A stretch of DNA of 64,000 nucleotides from Betaproteobacteria bacterium SCN2 (GCA_008923285.1 WBSG01000003.1:62001-126000); one strand, 5' to 3'; numbered from the stretch's first letter, positions 43,674 to 54,456 are shown. Notes: generated by a model not told the origin, from the letters alone. A program made the numbers and translations.

Positions 43674-45541
43674 AGGGAAATCTCGTCCAGCTTGTGGCCG
43701 CGCAGGGCCTTCTTGACGCTGGCGTCCATGCGACGCGCGGCAAATTCGGAAGTGGCATGGTTCAGCGCTTCCACCGCACGCTTGATGGCAAGATGCTCCT
43801 CGCCTGCCATGCTGGCCTGGAGCTCAGTCATTCGTGCCTCGATCTCGGCGCGCTCGTTCGCATCGAGCAGTTCGTCGCCATCCTGCTGCAGCGCGGCAAG
43901 CGTCGCCTCGATCAGGCTGTTGCCTTCGACGCGCTGCTCGTTGAGGGCGCGCGCCCTCATGTCATCCTCGGCATGTGCGTTGGCATCCTGCAGCATGCCG
44001 GCGATCTCGTCGTCGGACAGGCCGTAGGACGGCTTCACCGCGATTGCCGCCTCGACGCCGCTGGTCTGTTCGCGCGCCGACACCGACAGGAGGCCGTCGG
44101 CGTCGACCTGGAAAGTAACGCGGATGCGCGCCGCCCCCGCCACCATGGGCGGGATGCCGCGCAGTTCGAATCTGGCCAGCGAACGGCAGTCCGACACCAG
44201 TTCGCGCTCGCCCTGCACCACGTGGAAGCTCATGGCGGTCTGGCCGTCCTTGAAGGTGGTGAACTCCTGCGCGCGCGCGACAGGAATGGTGGTGTTGCGC
44301 GGAATGACCTTCTCCACCAGCCCGCCCATGGTCTCAAGGCCCAACGAGAGCGGAATCACGTCGAGCAGCAGCCAGTCGTCCTCCTGCGCGCGGTTGCCGG
44401 CCAGCACGTCGGCCTGGATGGCGGCGCCCAGCGCCACGACCTTGTCGGGGTCGAGATTGGTGAGCGGCGTCTGATTGAAGAACTCGCCTACAGCGTGGCG
44501 GATGCAGGGCATGCGCGTGGCGCCACCCACCATCACCACGCCCTTGACGTCTTCCGGCGAAAGGCCTGCGTCGCGCAATGCCTTGCGTGTGGGCACCAGG
44601 GTCTTGTTGACCAGGGTGGCAGTGATCTCATGGAAAATCGCCGTGGTGAGATTGAGGTCGACCAGCTCTCCGGTCGACAGCAGCGCGGTAATGCGCGCCT
44701 CGTCATGCTCGGTGAGCTGCTCCTTGGCTTCGCGCGCGCGCGTCAGCAGGAGGCGCGTGTCCTTGGCGTTGAGCGGGGTGAGATGCGACTGCTCGACAAT
44801 CCAGCAGAACACGCGCTGATCGAAATCGTCACCGCCGAGAGCGGAATCGCCGTTGGTCGCAAGCACCTCGAACACGCCGCGCGTGAGCCTGAGGATGGAA
44901 ACGTCGAACGTGCCGCCGCCGAGATCGTACACGGCGTAGACGCCCTCCGCCGCATTGTCGAGGCCGTAGGCGATGGCTGCCGCCGTGGGTTCGTTCAGCA
45001 GGCGCAGCACATTGAGGCCGGCGAGTTTAGCGGCATCCTTGGTCGCCTGGCGCTGCGCGTCATCGAAATAGGCCGGCACGGTGATGACGGCACCGACCAG
45101 TTCGCCGCCGAGGGCGCGCTCGGCACGGTCGCGCAGCGCCTTGAGGATGTCGGCCGACACTTCGACCGGGCTCTTGCTGCCGGCCACCGTAACCAGTTGC
45201 ACCATACCCGGCGCATCGACGAACTTGTAGGGATAGCGCCCGGGATCGCCGAGATCGGCCAGCCCGCGGCCCATGAAACGCTTTGCAGAAACGATGGTGT
45301 TGTGCGGATCCTCGCTCTGCCTTGCCTGGGCATCGTAGCCGGCTTCGGCCCTGCCATCGGCATGGTAGCGAACCACCGAAGGCAGCAGCGAGCGGCCGCG
45401 CTCGTCATCCAGCACCCGCGCGAGGCCGGACTGCACCGAGGCCACCAGCGAATTGGTGGTACCAAGATCGATGCCGACAGCCAGCCTGTGCTGGTGTGGC
45501 GCGGTGGACATGCCGGGTTCGGAAATTTGCAGCAGGGCCAT
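43670..45541 (-). CDS. hscA: Hsp70-type chaperone HscA
   Basis: 623 residues, specialised Hsp70 that drives cluster transfer from IscU. The start [10 protein letters not shown] matches E. coli HscA, and the actin-like ATPase motifs are present: [10 protein letters not shown] near 23-32 and D-L-G-G-G-T-F-D-V near 200. The substrate domain follows residue 390 with a helical lid. It pairs with HscB, whose gene ends 1 nt upstream, and binds the L-P-P-V-K motif of IscU. The length is normal. Confidence 0.97.
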   Translation of the reverse strand: MALLQISEPGMSTAPHQHRLAVGIDLGTTNSLVASVQSGLARVLDDERGRSLLPSVVRYHADGRAEAGYDAQARQSEDPHNTIVSAKRFMGRGLADLGDPGRYPYKFVDAPGMVQLVTVAGSKSPVEVSADILKALRDRAERALGGELVGAVITVPAYFDDAQRQATKDAAKLAGLNVLRLLNEPTAAAIAYGLDNAAEGVYAVYDLGGGTFDVSILRLTRGVFEVLATNGDSALGGDDFDQRVFCWIVEQSHLTPLNAKDTRLLLTRAREAKEQLTEHDEARITALLSTGELVDLNLTTAIFHEITATLVNKTLVPTRKALRDAGLSPEDVKGVVMVGGATRMPCIRHAVGEFFNQTPLTNLDPDKVVALGAAIQADVLAGNRAQEDDWLLLDVIPLSLGLETMGGLVEKVIPRNTTIPVARAQEFTTFKDGQTAMSFHVVQGERELVSDCRSLARFELRGIPPMVAGAARIRVTFQVDADGLLSVSAREQTSGVEAAIAVKPSYGLSDDEIAGMLQDANAHAEDDMRARALNEQRVEGNSLIEATLAALQQDGDELLDANERAEIEARMTELQASMAGEEHLAIKRAVEALNHATSEFAARRMDASVKKALRGHKLDEISL

Positions 45542-45542
45542 A

Positions 45543-46073
45543 TCAGGCGTTTTCTATCTCATCTTGTGCATCGCCGATCTCCTCGATCAGCTTGTGCATG
45601 AATTTCAGCTTGCGCGCCGTCGCGGCACCAGCCTCGTAATCGCTCCTGTCGTCCAGTTCGACCGCGAGCTGTTCTTCCATGCGCTTCGCTTCCGCGCGCA
45701 GTTCACGCACGAGTTTGTCCAGCGCATCGATGTTGCGCGACTGGCGCGCATCACCGATGGCCTCGCGCCATTCCATCTGCTGCATCAGGAAATCCGGCGG
45801 GAAACTGGTGTGCTTCTCGGAAAAGGCTTCGATGCCGTTCAGGTGCAGCAGGTAGGTGCCGCGGTTAAGCGGTTTCTTCAGGGTCTGGAAGGCTTCGTTG
45901 ACCTTGGTCGCCCACTGCATGGACAGGCGCTTCTCGGTTTCGCCTGCCGCCGCGAAGCGGTCTGGATGCACTTCGTTCTGCAACCTGCGGTAGGCGGCCT
46001 CGAGCTTGTCCGTATCGAGCCGGAAATGGGCAGGCAGGTCGAACAACTGAAAGTGGTTGGCGTGAAAATCCAT
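45543..46073 (-). CDS. hscB: Co-chaperone HscB (J-domain)
   Basis: 176 residues: N-terminal J-domain with H-P-D-R-F at about 36-40 (the HPD that stimulates HscA ATPase) and a C-terminal three-helix IscU-binding bundle. [14 protein letters not shown] is a typical start. The 124-nt gap from iscA is filled by an inverted repeat that abuts the ATG, leaving no Shine-Dalgarno: the leader reads CCCCTAAAAC just before the start. Translation may therefore rely on a structure or be reduced; it is otherwise intact. Confidence 0.95.
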   Translation of the reverse strand: MDFHANHFQLFDLPAHFRLDTDKLEAAYRRLQNEVHPDRFAAAGETEKRLSMQWATKVNEAFQTLKKPLNRGTYLLHLNGIEAFSEKHTSFPPDFLMQQMEWREAIGDARQSRNIDALDKLVRELRAEAKRMEEQLAVELDDRSDYEAGAATARKLKFMHKLIEEIGDAQDEIENA

Positions 46074-46074
46074 G

Positions 46075-46196
46075 TTTTAGGGGCCAGGGGCTAGGATATA
46101 GGGACTAGTGACAGGGCAGTTTGTATTGCATTCACCAAACTCTGCGCGGCAAAGGCGGCCGCTCAACCCCCAGTTCCTAGTTTCCAGCCCCTAAAA
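46075..46196. repeat. Inverted-repeat element between iscA and hscB
   Basis: The left arm TTTTAGGGGCCAGGGGCTAGGA (46075-46096, one base group longer than shown by motif) and the right arm (46175-46196) match as inverted repeats at 17 of 22 positions. About 78 bp lie between them without a frame of interest. It starts 1 nt upstream of the hscB ATG and ends at the iscA stop, so it has been placed exactly in the intercistronic gap. It is unrelated in sequence to the AAGGGAGG repeat family. Confidence 0.78.
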
Positions 46197-46197
46197 A

Positions 46198-46521
46198 TCA
46201 GACGTTAAACGACTCGCCGCAGCCGCAGGTATTCTTCACGTTCGGGTTGTTGAACTTGAAGCCCTCGTTCAATCCCTCGCGCGCGAAATCCAGTTCGGTG
46301 CCGTCCAGGTAGGACAGGCTCTTGGGGTCGACGAACACGGTGACGCCGTTGCTGTCGAAGCGAACGTCGTCCGCCTGCACCTCGTCGACGAACTCCAGCT
46401 TGTAGGCCATGCCCGAGCAGCCGGTGGTGCGCACGCCGAGCCGCAATCCTATTCCCCTGCCGCGCTTGGCGAGGAAGTTGCTGACGTGCTTGGCCGCGCT
46501 TTCAGTAACGGTAATCGCCAT
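46198..46521 (-). CDS. iscA: A-type Fe-S carrier IscA
   Basis: 107 residues with the three A-type ligands: Cys35 in T-T-G-C-S-G-M and Cys99/Cys101 in N-T-C-G-C-G-E. It accepts or delivers 2Fe-2S/4Fe-4S clusters and iron during maturation. The start [10 protein letters not shown] is standard and lies 8 nt after iscU. The downstream side meets the inverted repeat at 46075-46196. Confidence 0.97.
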   Translation of the reverse strand: MAITVTESAAKHVSNFLAKRGRGIGLRLGVRTTGCSGMAYKLEFVDEVQADDVRFDSNGVTVFVDPKSLSYLDGTELDFAREGLNEGFKFNNPNVKNTCGCGESFNV

Positions 46522-46529
46522 GGTTCACC

Positions 46530-46943
46530 TCAGGCGTTGGCCGCTTTGGCTTCTGCTTCGGCAGTTTCGCCATGCTTGGCCTTGTAGTCGGCCACCGCCG
46601 CCTTGATGGCGTCTTCGGCCAGGATCGAGCAATGGATCTTCACCGGCGGCAACGCGAGTTCTTCGGCGATCGCGGTGTTCTTGATTTCCATGGCCTGATC
46701 GAGGGTCTTGCCCTTCACCCACTCGGTGACCAGGGAGGACGAGGCGATGGCGGAGCCGCAGCCGTAGGTCTTGAACTTGGCGTCTTCGATCACGCCCTGC
46801 TCGTTCACCTTGATCTGCAGCTTCATCACGTCGCCGCAGGCGGGCGCGCCGACCATGCCGGTGCCGACATCGTCACCGCTGTCGAAGGAACCCACATTGC
46901 GGGGATTTTCGTAGTGGTCGAGAACCTTGTCGCTGTATGCCAT
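46530..46943 (-). CDS. iscU: Fe-S scaffold protein IscU
   Basis: 137-residue scaffold on which clusters are built. Ligands Cys36 (with Asp38), Cys62, His104 and Cys105 are present, as is the HscA-recognition motif L-P-P-V-K at 98-102. The C terminus carries an Ala/Glu-rich tail slightly longer than in E. coli IscU. It sits between iscS (26 nt) and iscA (8 nt). Confidence 0.98.
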   Translation of the reverse strand: MAYSDKVLDHYENPRNVGSFDSGDDVGTGMVGAPACGDVMKLQIKVNEQGVIEDAKFKTYGCGSAIASSSLVTEWVKGKTLDQAMEIKNTAIAEELALPPVKIHCSILAEDAIKAAVADYKAKHGETAEAEAKAANA

Positions 46944-46969
46944 GATGTTTGCTCCTTACAAATTGATGA

Positions 46970-48181
46970 TCAGTGGGCAGCCCACTGCACGGTGTTCAAA
47001 TCGATGCCGGACTTCACCATCTCCCACAGCGGCGACATTTCGCGCAGCTTGCCGACCTGCTTCTTCACCAGGTCGATGGTGTAGTCGATTTCCTCTTCGG
47101 TGGTGAAGCGGCCGATGGTGAAGCGGATGGAGGAATGCGCCAGCTCGTCGTTGCGGCCCAGCGCCTTCAGTACATAGGACGGCTCCAGGCTGGCCGAGGT
47201 GCAGGCGGAGCCGGAGGACACCGCCACATCCTTGATCGCCATCATCATCGACTCGCCTTCGACATAGGCGAAACTGATGTTGAGATTACCGGGAATGCGA
47301 TGATCCATGTCGCCGTTGACCACGGTTTCCTCGATTTCCGAGAGCCCCTTGTACAGACGGTCGCGCAGCATGCGGATGCGCTCGTTCTCGGCGGCCATTT
47401 CCTCGCGCGCGATACGGAAGGCCTCGCCCATGCCGACGATCTGGTGCGTGGCCAGGGTGCCGGAGCGCATGCCGCGCTCATGGCCGCCGCCGTGCATCTG
47501 CGCTTCCAAACGGATACGGGGTTTCCTGCGCACGTACAGAGCACCGACGCCCTTGGGGCCATAGGTCTTGTGTGCGGAGAAGGACATCAGGTCGACCTTC
47601 AATTTCTGCAGGTCGATCTCGACCTTGCCGGTGGCCTGGGCCGCGTCAACGTGGAAGATCACGCCCTTGGAACGGCAGATTTCGCCGATGGCGGCGATGT
47701 CCTGGATCACGCCGATTTCGTTGTTGACGAACATGACCGAGGCCAGCACCGTATCGGGGCGGATGGCGGCCTTGAACTTCTCCAGGTCAACGAGACCGTC
47801 GGTTTCGGGCACGAGGTAGGTGACCTCGAAGCCCTCGCGCTCGAGTTCGCGCATGGTGTCGAGCACGGCCTTGTGCTCGGTCATCACGGTGATGAGGTGC
47901 TTGCCCTTGGTGCCGGCATAGAAATGCGCCGCACCCTTGATGGCGAGGTTGTTGGATTCGGTGGCACCGGAAGTCCAGACGATTTCCTTGGGGTCGGCGT
48001 TGACCAGCCTGGCCACGTTTTCACGCGCTTCTTCCACGGCCTTGTCGGCATCCCAGCCGTAGGCGTGCGAGCGCGAGGCCGGATTGCCGAAATGCTCGGT
48101 CAGCCAGGGAATCATTTTTTCCGCCACACGCGGATCGACCGGAGTGGTGGCGGAGTAGTCGAGATAGATGGGGAATTTCAT
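46970..48181 (-). CDS. iscS: Cysteine desulfurase IscS
   Basis: 403-residue PLP enzyme that takes sulfur from cysteine for clusters and for tRNA thiolation. The PLP-binding Lys205 lies in [10 protein letters not shown], and the persulfide Cys327 in S-S-G-S-A-C-T-S-A. The C-terminal M-S-P-L-W-E-M-V motif is the IscS tail. It follows iscR by 19 nt and precedes iscU. The nearby cysE would provide the precursor of its substrate cysteine. Confidence 0.98.
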   Translation of the reverse strand: MKFPIYLDYSATTPVDPRVAEKMIPWLTEHFGNPASRSHAYGWDADKAVEEARENVARLVNADPKEIVWTSGATESNNLAIKGAAHFYAGTKGKHLITVMTEHKAVLDTMRELEREGFEVTYLVPETDGLVDLEKFKAAIRPDTVLASVMFVNNEIGVIQDIAAIGEICRSKGVIFHVDAAQATGKVEIDLQKLKVDLMSFSAHKTYGPKGVGALYVRRKPRIRLEAQMHGGGHERGMRSGTLATHQIVGMGEAFRIAREEMAAENERIRMLRDRLYKGLSEIEETVVNGDMDHRIPGNLNISFAYVEGESMMMAIKDVAVSSGSACTSASLEPSYVLKALGRNDELAHSSIRFTIGRFTTEEEIDYTIDLVKKQVGKLREMSPLWEMVKSGIDLNTVQWAAH

Positions 48182-48200
48182 ATTGCTGTTAACACCCTAA

Positions 48201-48668
48201 TCAAAACGTGGCAGCGATCTTGGTTCCGCGACGGCCGTCCGGCATGACCGCCAGGTTCTGCCTGGCCTGCTGCTTGGCAACCAGCTCGGCGAGCGTGACG
48301 GAGTCGAGGTATTCGTAAATCTTGTGGTTCAGGCTGACCCAGAGGTCGTGCGTCATGCAGCGCTGGTCTTCATGGCAGTTTTCCTTGCCGCCGCACTGGG
48401 TGGCGTCGACCGGCTCGTCCACCGCGCGGATGATGTCCGCGACGGAAACCGTGTCCAGCGGCTTGGCCAGGGTATAGCCGCCGCCGGGACCGCGCACGCT
48501 GTCGACCAGATGATGACGGCGCAGCTTGCCGAACAGCTGTTCCAGATAGGAAAGGGAAATGTCCTGACGCTCGCTGATACCCGCAAGCGTCACGGGGCCT
48601 TTGCCGTGACGCAGGGCCAGGTCCAGCATCGCGGTAACCGCAAAACGTCCTTTAGTAGTCAGTCTCAT
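48201..48668 (-). CDS. iscR: Fe-S cluster regulator IscR
   Basis: 155-residue Rrf2-family repressor/activator. The winged helix occupies the first 80 residues; the 2Fe-2S ligands Cys92, Cys98, Cys104 and His107 are at exactly the E. coli positions, so cluster sensing should be intact. It heads the isc operon behind a sigma-70-like promoter overlapped by an IscR type-1-like site. Holo-IscR would repress isc when clusters are plentiful. The protein ends with a basic tail. Confidence 0.97.
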   Translation of the reverse strand: MRLTTKGRFAVTAMLDLALRHGKGPVTLAGISERQDISLSYLEQLFGKLRRHHLVDSVRGPGGGYTLAKPLDTVSVADIIRAVDEPVDATQCGGKENCHEDQRCMTHDLWVSLNHKIYEYLDSVTLAELVAKQQARQNLAVMPDGRRGTKIAATF

Positions 48669-48695
48669 GATGGTTCACCCGAGGTAAGTGGCTGA

Positions 48696-48728
48696 AATAT
48701 AAAATATCCGACCATTTCAGTCAACTAT
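48696..48728 (-). promoter_or_regulatory. iscR promoter with IscR type-1 site
   Basis: On the minus strand the -35 is TTGACT (48719-48724), a 17-nt spacer follows, and the -10 is TATATT (48696-48701). The 25-nt stretch 48704-48728 fits the type-1 consensus ATASYYGACTRWWWYAGTCRRSTAT with two deviations (GGTC for AGTC, ATAT for STAT). It covers the -35 and spacer, where holo-IscR would block polymerase. Confidence 0.88.
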
Positions 48729-48746
48729 TGTAGTTACCCGAGCAAA

Positions 48747-49496
48747 TTAGTCAACAATTTTGTTCAATTGTTCCGGATCGAAATCGTCCTTGGCCTTCTG
48801 CGCGGCCGAAAGCTTCACGCCCAACTGCTCCAGCTGGGCCATGACCTCGGTCAGTTTCCGGTCCATGTGCGAAGCATGGTCGATCAGGCCATGGACGGCC
48901 TTGACCATGGGGTCGTTCATGTCGGCGGAAATGGCATAGGCGGAAAACCCCATTTTCTTCGCCTGGTCGTCGAGCGCCTTGCTTTGTTCGTCGAGGATGC
49001 GCGCCGGGATGCCGACGGCCGTGGCACCGTCCGGCACGTCCTTCACCACCACCGCGTTCGAGCCCACGCGCGCGTCGCGGCCGATGGTGATCGGACCCAG
49101 TATCTTGGCGCCCGCCCCCACCACCACCCCCGGCATCAGCGTGGGATGGCGCTTGCCCTTGTTCCAGGAAGTGCCGCCCAGGGTGACGCCGTGGTAAAGC
49201 GTGCAATCGTCGCCGATCTCGGCGGTCTCGCCGACGACGACGCCCATGCCGTGGTCGATGAACACCCGGCGGCCGATGGTGGCGCCGGGATGGATTTCGA
49301 TGCCGGTCAGCCAGCGCGCGAAATGGGACAGAAAGCGCGCCAGCCATTTAAGTCCCATGCCCCACAAGTGGTGCGACAGGCGATGGAACATCAGGGCATG
49401 GAAACCCGGATAGGTCGTGACGACCTCGAAGATCGAGCGCGCGGCCGGATCGCGGTCAAATACGACAGAGATTTCCTCTTTAAGCCTGGCAAACAT
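48747..49496 (-). CDS. cysE: Serine O-acetyltransferase
   Basis: 249-residue enzyme making O-acetylserine, the precursor of cysteine. An N-terminal helical domain is followed by the left-handed parallel beta-helix of hexapeptide repeats, with H-P-G-A-T-I-G-R-R and [12 protein letters not shown]. It lies between trmJ and iscR on the same strand, with an IscR type-1-like site in front, so cysteine supply may be tied to Fe-S status. The C-terminal tail ends [10 protein letters not shown], and a terminal Ile (the usual CysK-binding residue) is not the last residue. Confidence 0.95.
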   Translation of the reverse strand: MFARLKEEISVVFDRDPAARSIFEVVTTYPGFHALMFHRLSHHLWGMGLKWLARFLSHFARWLTGIEIHPGATIGRRVFIDHGMGVVVGETAEIGDDCTLYHGVTLGGTSWNKGKRHPTLMPGVVVGAGAKILGPITIGRDARVGSNAVVVKDVPDGATAVGIPARILDEQSKALDDQAKKMGFSAYAISADMNDPMVKAVHGLIDHASHMDRKLTEVMAQLEQLGVKLSAAQKAKDDFDPEQLNKIVD

Positions 49497-49508
49497 AAGT
49501 AGGGACTG

Positions 49509-49537
49509 TTTTCCGACTAATTCAGTCGATTATTTTA
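49509..49537 (-). promoter_or_regulatory. IscR type-1-like site and -10 before cysE
   Basis: The 25-nt stretch 49509-49533 contains a perfect GACT-A-ATT-C-AGTC core and matches the IscR type-1 consensus except for one end. TAAAAT on the minus strand (49532-49537) is a possible -10, with the site covering the start region. It sits in the 43-nt gap between the trmJ stop and the cysE start, 13 nt before the cysE ATG. The -35 is not clear. Confidence 0.75.
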
Positions 49538-49539
49538 CA

Positions 49540-50280
49540 CTAATGTTTGCCGTTGTTTTTGCTGTCCATGGCGGACAACATGCCGCGCAGGATGTTGATC
49601 TCTTCCCTTTGCAGGCGGGTGCGCGAAAACAGCCGGCGCAGCTTGGGCATCAGCCGCTTGGGCGAGGCGGGGTTGAGGAAACCGATCCGGATCAGCGTCT
49701 CCTCCAGGTGGGCGTAGAAGCGTTCGACTTCCGCGAGGTCGGCGGCATCGAGTTCTGGCTGGGCGAAGGTTTCTGCCTGCGCGGTGCGCCGCAGCTCATA
49801 CGCCATCACCTGCACCGCGGCGCCCAGATTGAGCGAGCTGTATTCCGGGTTGGCCGGGATGGTCATCAGAGCCTGGCAGCGGGCCAGCTCCTCTTTCGAC
49901 AAGCCAAAGGTCTCGTTGCCGAACACGAACGCCACCTTGCCCGCCTGCGCTTCCGACAGGGCCTGGCATGCCGCCTCATGCGGCGTCAGCAGCGCCGTTT
50001 GCAGATCGCGCTGGCGCGTGGACGTGCCGATGGCCAGCACGCAGCCAGCCAGGGCTTCTTCAAGGGTGTCGCAGACTTGCGCGCTGCCGAGGACATCGAA
50101 CGCACCTGAAGCCATGGCTTCGGCATCCTCGTGAGGAAACTTCTTCGGGCTGACCAGACAGAGTTGGGCAAGGCCCATGGTTTTCATGGCGCGTGCGGCT
50201 GCCCCGATGTTGCCAGGATGGCTCGGGCGGCACAGCACGATGCGAATTCGGGAAAGAAGACTCGGGGTTTGGGGCAGCAT
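49540..50280 (-). CDS. trmJ: tRNA (Cm32/Um32) 2'-O-methyltransferase TrmJ
   Basis: 246-residue SPOUT methyltransferase acting on nucleotide 32 of tRNA anticodon loops. Motifs include V-L-C-R-P-S-H-P-G-N-I-G-A-A-A-R-A-M-K at about 15-33, V-F-G-N-E-T-F-G-L at about 116-124, and Y-S-S-L-N-L-G-A-A-V-Q near 145-155, which form the knotted SAM site. It is linked to the isc genes and lies divergent to suhB, a conserved arrangement also seen in E. coli. Confidence 0.95.
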   Translation of the reverse strand: MLPQTPSLLSRIRIVLCRPSHPGNIGAAARAMKTMGLAQLCLVSPKKFPHEDAEAMASGAFDVLGSAQVCDTLEEALAGCVLAIGTSTRQRDLQTALLTPHEAACQALSEAQAGKVAFVFGNETFGLSKEELARCQALMTIPANPEYSSLNLGAAVQVMAYELRRTAQAETFAQPELDAADLAEVERFYAHLEETLIRIGFLNPASPKRLMPKLRRLFSRTRLQREEINILRGMLSAMDSKNNGKH

Positions 50281-50323
50281 GAATTAAAATGTCGGCCTGC
50301 TCTTTAATCGAAAGTTGTATGCC

Positions 50324-51127
50324 ATGCACCCCATGCTCAACACGGCGGTCAAAGCCGCCCGCAAGGCCGGGGCGATCATCAATCGCGCCGCCAATGACAT
50401 CGACCGTCTGACCGTACAGTCCAAGCGTCCGCGCGACTATGTCAGCGAAGTCGACCGCGTCGCCGAACAGGCGATCATCGAAACCCTGCTCGACGCCTAC
50501 CCGGGCCACGGGATTCTAGCAGAGGAGTCCGGCCGCTCCGGCGGCGAAGAGCATGTCTGGGTCATCGACCCGCTCGACGGCACCACCAACTTCCTGCACG
50601 GCCTGCCGCAGTATGCCGTGTCCATCGCGCTCCTGCACAAGGGCGTATTGCAGCATGCGGTGGTCTACGATCCCGCGCGCAACGAACTCTTCACCGCCAG
50701 CCGCGGCGCCGGCGCCTTCCTCAACGAGCGCCGCATCCGCGTGTCCAAGCAGGCTAAGATGGACGATGCCCTCATCGGCACCGGCTTCCCCTTCCGCGAA
50801 TTCCAGCACGCCGACGCCTACCTCGGCATGTTCAAGGACATGATGCTGAAGACTGCCGGCTTGCGCCGCCCGGGCTCGGCCGCACTCGACCTCGCCTGGG
50901 TCGCCTGCGGCCGCTACGACGGTTTCTTCGAACTCGGTCTCAACACCTGGGACCTCGCCGCCGGCGCGCTGCTGGTGCTGGAAGCCGGCGGCCTGGTCGG
51001 TGATTTCCAGGGCAACGACAGCTTCCTCAAGTCCGGCCACATCGTCGCCGGCAATCCGAAAATTTTCGGCCAGATGCTGCCGGTGTTCACGCCGCACCTG
51101 ACCGAGGCCATCCGCGCTGTCGAATAA
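50324..51127 (+). CDS. suhB: Inositol-1-monophosphatase family protein SuhB
   Basis: 267 residues. The metal-binding motif [12 protein letters not shown] (Asp82, Asp85) and the downstream W-D-x-A-A-G-A-L-L motif (W-D-L-A-A-G) place it in the inositol monophosphatase fold. In E. coli SuhB also acts in rRNA antitermination with Nus factors, so its main role may be regulatory. The start [16 protein letters not shown] matches E. coli; a start at 50315 is less likely. It is divergent from trmJ and 4 nt ahead of mutS. Confidence 0.95.
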   Translation: MHPMLNTAVKAARKAGAIINRAANDIDRLTVQSKRPRDYVSEVDRVAEQAIIETLLDAYPGHGILAEESGRSGGEEHVWVIDPLDGTTNFLHGLPQYAVSIALLHKGVLQHAVVYDPARNELFTASRGAGAFLNERRIRVSKQAKMDDALIGTGFPFREFQHADAYLGMFKDMMLKTAGLRRPGSAALDLAWVACGRYDGFFELGLNTWDLAAGALLVLEAGGLVGDFQGNDSFLKSGHIVAGNPKIFGQMLPVFTPHLTEAIRAVE

Positions 51128-51131
51128 AAGC

Positions 51132-53678
51132 ATGGCTGCGGCTGGCCACACGCCGATGATGCAGCAGTACCTGGGCATCAAGGGCCAGTACCCCGACATG
51201 CTGGTGTTCTATCGCATGGGGGATTTCTACGAGCTGTTCTTCGACGACGCCGTCAAGGCTGCGCGGCTGCTGGGCATCACGCTTACCACGCGCGGCCAGT
51301 CGGCGGGCGAGCCGATCCGGATGGCAGGCGTGCCCTACCACGCTGCCGAGCAGTATCTGGCCAAGCTGCTGAAGCTGGGCGAGTCGGTGGTGGTATGCGA
51401 GCAGGTGGGCGACCCCGCGACTTCCAAGGGTCCGGTCGAGCGCCAGGTCACCCGCATCATCACGCCGGGCACGCTCACCGACGCCTCGCTCATGGACGAG
51501 CACCGCGACACGATTCTGCTCGCCCTGGCGCATGACAAGCGCACGGTGGGTGCGGCCTGGCTCAACCTCGCCGCCGGGCGCATGACGGTGGCGCAACTCA
51601 GCCAGAACGAACTCCCCGCCCTGCTCGCGCGCCTCAAGCCGGCCGAATGCCTGCTGCCTGAAGGCCTGACGCTCGACTTTTCCGGCCCGCAGAAGAAGCT
51701 CGCGGCCTGGCAGTTCGACGCCACCCGCGCCGCGCAGGATCTGGCCAGGCAGTTCGGCAGCCGCGACCTCGCCGCTTTCGGCGTGGATGATCAGCCGCTG
51801 GCCGTGGCCGCCGCCGGTGCGCTGCTCGACTACGTGAAGCAGACCCAGAAGAGCGCCCTGCCCCACTTGCAAGGGCTATCCGTCGAGCGCCCCGACGAGT
51901 TCGTGCGCCTCGATGCAGCCACGCGCCGCAACCTGGAACTGACCGAAACCCTGCGCGGCGAGGCTGCGCCCACCCTGCTCTCCGCCATCGACGCCACGGT
52001 CACCGCCATGGGCGCGCGCCTGCTGCGCCACTGGCTGCATCACCCGCTGCGCGACCGTTCGATGCTCGGCTTGCGCGTGGAGGCCATCCGCGCGCTGGCC
52101 GAGGACGCGCCGTTGCGTTCCGCACTCACCTCGCTGCTGAAAGCCTGCGCCGACCTCGAGCGCATCGCCGGCCGCTGTGCGCTGCGCACTGCACGGCCGC
52201 GCGACCTCTCGGCCATGCGCGACACGCTCACCCTGCTGCCGGAGATTCAGGCACAGCTCGCACTGGACTCGCCCGCACTGCATTCAATCCGGGAGGCCTG
52301 CACCCCGCTGCCGGAACTGCACGGCCTGCTCGCCTGCGCCGTCCGACCCGAGCCTGCTGCCGTGCTGCGCGAAGGCGGCGTCATCGCCGACAACTTCGAT
52401 GCCGAACTCGACGAACTGCGCGCGCTCACCGAGAACGCCGGCGCCTTCCTGCTCGACCTGGAATCGCGCGAACGCGAGCGCACCGGCATTCCCAGCCTGA
52501 AAGTGGAATACAACAAGGTGCACGGCTTCTACATCGAAGTCACCCATGCCCACGTCGAGAAAATCCCCGACGACTACCGCCGCCGGCAGACGCTGAAGAA
52601 CGCCGAGCGCTACATCACCCCGGAACTGAAGGCCTTCGAGGACAAGGCGCTATCGGCGCGCGAGCGTGCGCTGGCACGCGAGAAGCTGCTGTTCGAGCAG
52701 TTGCTCGACGCCATCGCGCCACAGGTGCCGCAGCTCTTGAAGACCGCCTCCGCACTGGCCGAGCTGGATGTGCTGACGAGCCAGGCCGAACGCCTTGCCA
52801 CGCTGGACTGGGTGCTGCCCGAATACGCCGAGGCGGTTGGCATCGGCATCGAGGCTGGCCGCCATCCCGTGGTGGAAACGCAGGCGGGCAATTTCATCCC
52901 CAATGACACCCTGCTCTCGCCCACCCGGCAGATGCTGCTCATCACCGGCCCCAACATGGGCGGCAAGTCGACTTACATGCGGCAGACCGCGCTCATCACC
53001 CTGCTCGGCTGTTGTGGATTACCGGTGCCGGCGAAGTCGGCGGCCATCGGCCCCATCGACCAGATCTTCACCCGCATTGGCGCCTCCGACGACCTGGCCG
53101 GCGGGCGTTCGACCTTCATGGTGGAAATGACCGAGACCGCAGCCATCCTGCGCCATGCCAGCGAGCAGAGCCTGGTGCTGCTGGATGAAATCGGACGCGG
53201 CACTTCGACCTTCGACGGCCTCGCCCTGGCCTGGGCCACGGCGCGCCATCTGCTCACCGATTCGCGCGCGCTGACCTTGTTCGCCACGCACTATTTCGAG
53301 CTGACCCAGTTGGCCCAGCAGCATCGTCAGCTCGCCAACGTGCATCTGGATGCCGTCGAGCACGGCGACGACCTGGTGTTCCTGCACGCCGTGGAAGACG
53401 GCCCGGCCTCGCAAAGCTACGGCATCCAGGTCGCGCGCCTGGCCGGCGTGCCGGCCAGGGTCATCGCCGCCGCGAAAAAACGTCTGAAGGAACTGGAAGA
53501 CGCCCAGGTACAGCAAGGCCCGCAGGGCGACCTGTTCGTCCAGCCGGAAGAAAGCAAGGCCGCGGATCCGAGTGCCGCGTTGCTGGAGGCCTTGCGTGCG
53601 CTCAAACCCGACGAGTTGAGCCCGAGGGAAGCGCTGGAAACCCTGTACGCCCTTGTCGAACTGAGCCGCCCGGTCTGA
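51132..53678 (+). CDS. mutS: DNA mismatch repair protein MutS
   Basis: 848-residue mismatch sensor. The mismatch-wedging F-Y-E is at 32-34, and Walker A G-P-N-M-G-G-K-S is at 606-613, followed by the [12 protein letters not shown] Walker B/signature and T-H-Y-F-E-L. The length and domain order (mismatch, connector, lever, clamp, ATPase) are normal. It starts 4 nt after suhB and no mutL is nearby. Confidence 0.98.
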   Translation: MAAAGHTPMMQQYLGIKGQYPDMLVFYRMGDFYELFFDDAVKAARLLGITLTTRGQSAGEPIRMAGVPYHAAEQYLAKLLKLGESVVVCEQVGDPATSKGPVERQVTRIITPGTLTDASLMDEHRDTILLALAHDKRTVGAAWLNLAAGRMTVAQLSQNELPALLARLKPAECLLPEGLTLDFSGPQKKLAAWQFDATRAAQDLARQFGSRDLAAFGVDDQPLAVAAAGALLDYVKQTQKSALPHLQGLSVERPDEFVRLDAATRRNLELTETLRGEAAPTLLSAIDATVTAMGARLLRHWLHHPLRDRSMLGLRVEAIRALAEDAPLRSALTSLLKACADLERIAGRCALRTARPRDLSAMRDTLTLLPEIQAQLALDSPALHSIREACTPLPELHGLLACAVRPEPAAVLREGGVIADNFDAELDELRALTENAGAFLLDLESRERERTGIPSLKVEYNKVHGFYIEVTHAHVEKIPDDYRRRQTLKNAERYITPELKAFEDKALSARERALAREKLLFEQLLDAIAPQVPQLLKTASALAELDVLTSQAERLATLDWVLPEYAEAVGIGIEAGRHPVVETQAGNFIPNDTLLSPTRQMLLITGPNMGGKSTYMRQTALITLLGCCGLPVPAKSAAIGPIDQIFTRIGASDDLAGGRSTFMVEMTETAAILRHASEQSLVLLDEIGRGTSTFDGLALAWATARHLLTDSRALTLFATHYFELTQLAQQHRQLANVHLDAVEHGDDLVFLHAVEDGPASQSYGIQVARLAGVPARVIAAAKKRLKELEDAQVQQGPQGDLFVQPEESKAADPSAALLEALRALKPDELSPREALETLYALVELSRPV

Positions 53679-53736
53679 TTCCTGCTGGCGGCCCCAATAA
53701 CGACCGCCATACGACCGTCCCATATTGCACACCCAC

Positions 53737-54456
53737 ATGCCCATCCCCAAGCGCATCATCCAGACCCACAAGAACGCGGACACCCATGTCGAGCACCGGA
53801 GGACCTGGATCGCCCACAACCCGGAATTCGAATACCTGTTCTTCGATGATGCTGGCTGCGAGCGATTCATCGGACAGCATTTCCCGGAATTTCTCCCGAC
53901 TTATGACAAGCTGCCGCTCAAGGCGCAGAAGGCAGACTTTTTCCGCTATCTGGCCATCTACCAGCTTGGCGGCATTTATGCCGACGTCGATACGATCTGC
54001 ATGGCGCCTCTGGCGGGCTATCTCGACCAAGAGACAGACCTGGCAGTCGGCATCGAAATGACGTCCGATCTCTACAAGCAAAGCATGGCGAAGTACCTCC
54101 AGGAATACTTCGCCCCCCGCCAGTTCTCGCAATGGACCTTTGCTGCTGCGGCGGGGCACCCGATGCTGGCGACACTGCTTCAAACCATCCACCAATCCGT
54201 CGCTCAAGTGAGTCGGCAGCAACTTGCCGAGCTAAGCGGATTGTCCAGATTCGTCCTGGAATTGACTGGCCCTATCGCCTTCACCCAGGCCGTGCAGTTC
54301 TTCACGGTCTCCCATCCTGGCCAGAGGGTCCAGGTGCTGCCCCAACTCTATTGGGGCTACAGCCCCTGGCACAACACCGGCGTCAACCCGCGTCAGAATG
54401 GCGATGTGAAGCTCATCCATCTCTTCCATGGGTCGTGGCGGAAACCAAAGCGCTAA
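53737..54456 (+). CDS. GT32-like glycosyltransferase
   Basis: 239 residues with the capsular-polysaccharide/OCH1-type GT32 pattern: I-P-K-R-I-I-Q-T-H-K at the start, W-I-A-H-N-P-E-F-E-Y, K-A-D-F-F-R-Y, and the metal-binding D-x-D in G-G-I-Y-A-D-V-D-T near residue 85. It probably transfers a hexose from a nucleotide sugar onto a surface glycan or protein. I chose ATG 53737; a TTG start at 53725 adds four residues. No strong ribosome site is visible in the 58-nt gap from mutS. Its 3' end overlaps that of the next, convergent gene by 4 nt. Confidence 0.83.
   Translation: MPIPKRIIQTHKNADTHVEHRRTWIAHNPEFEYLFFDDAGCERFIGQHFPEFLPTYDKLPLKAQKADFFRYLAIYQLGGIYADVDTICMAPLAGYLDQETDLAVGIEMTSDLYKQSMAKYLQEYFAPRQFSQWTFAAAAGHPMLATLLQTIHQSVAQVSRQQLAELSGLSRFVLELTGPIAFTQAVQFFTVSHPGQRVQVLPQLYWGYSPWHNTGVNPRQNGDVKLIHLFHGSWRKPKR

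Noticed and set aside
43694-45601. 635-residue plus-strand frame opposite hscA
   Set aside because: Antisense shadow of a conserved Hsp70 gene, with no ribosome site or recognisable domain.
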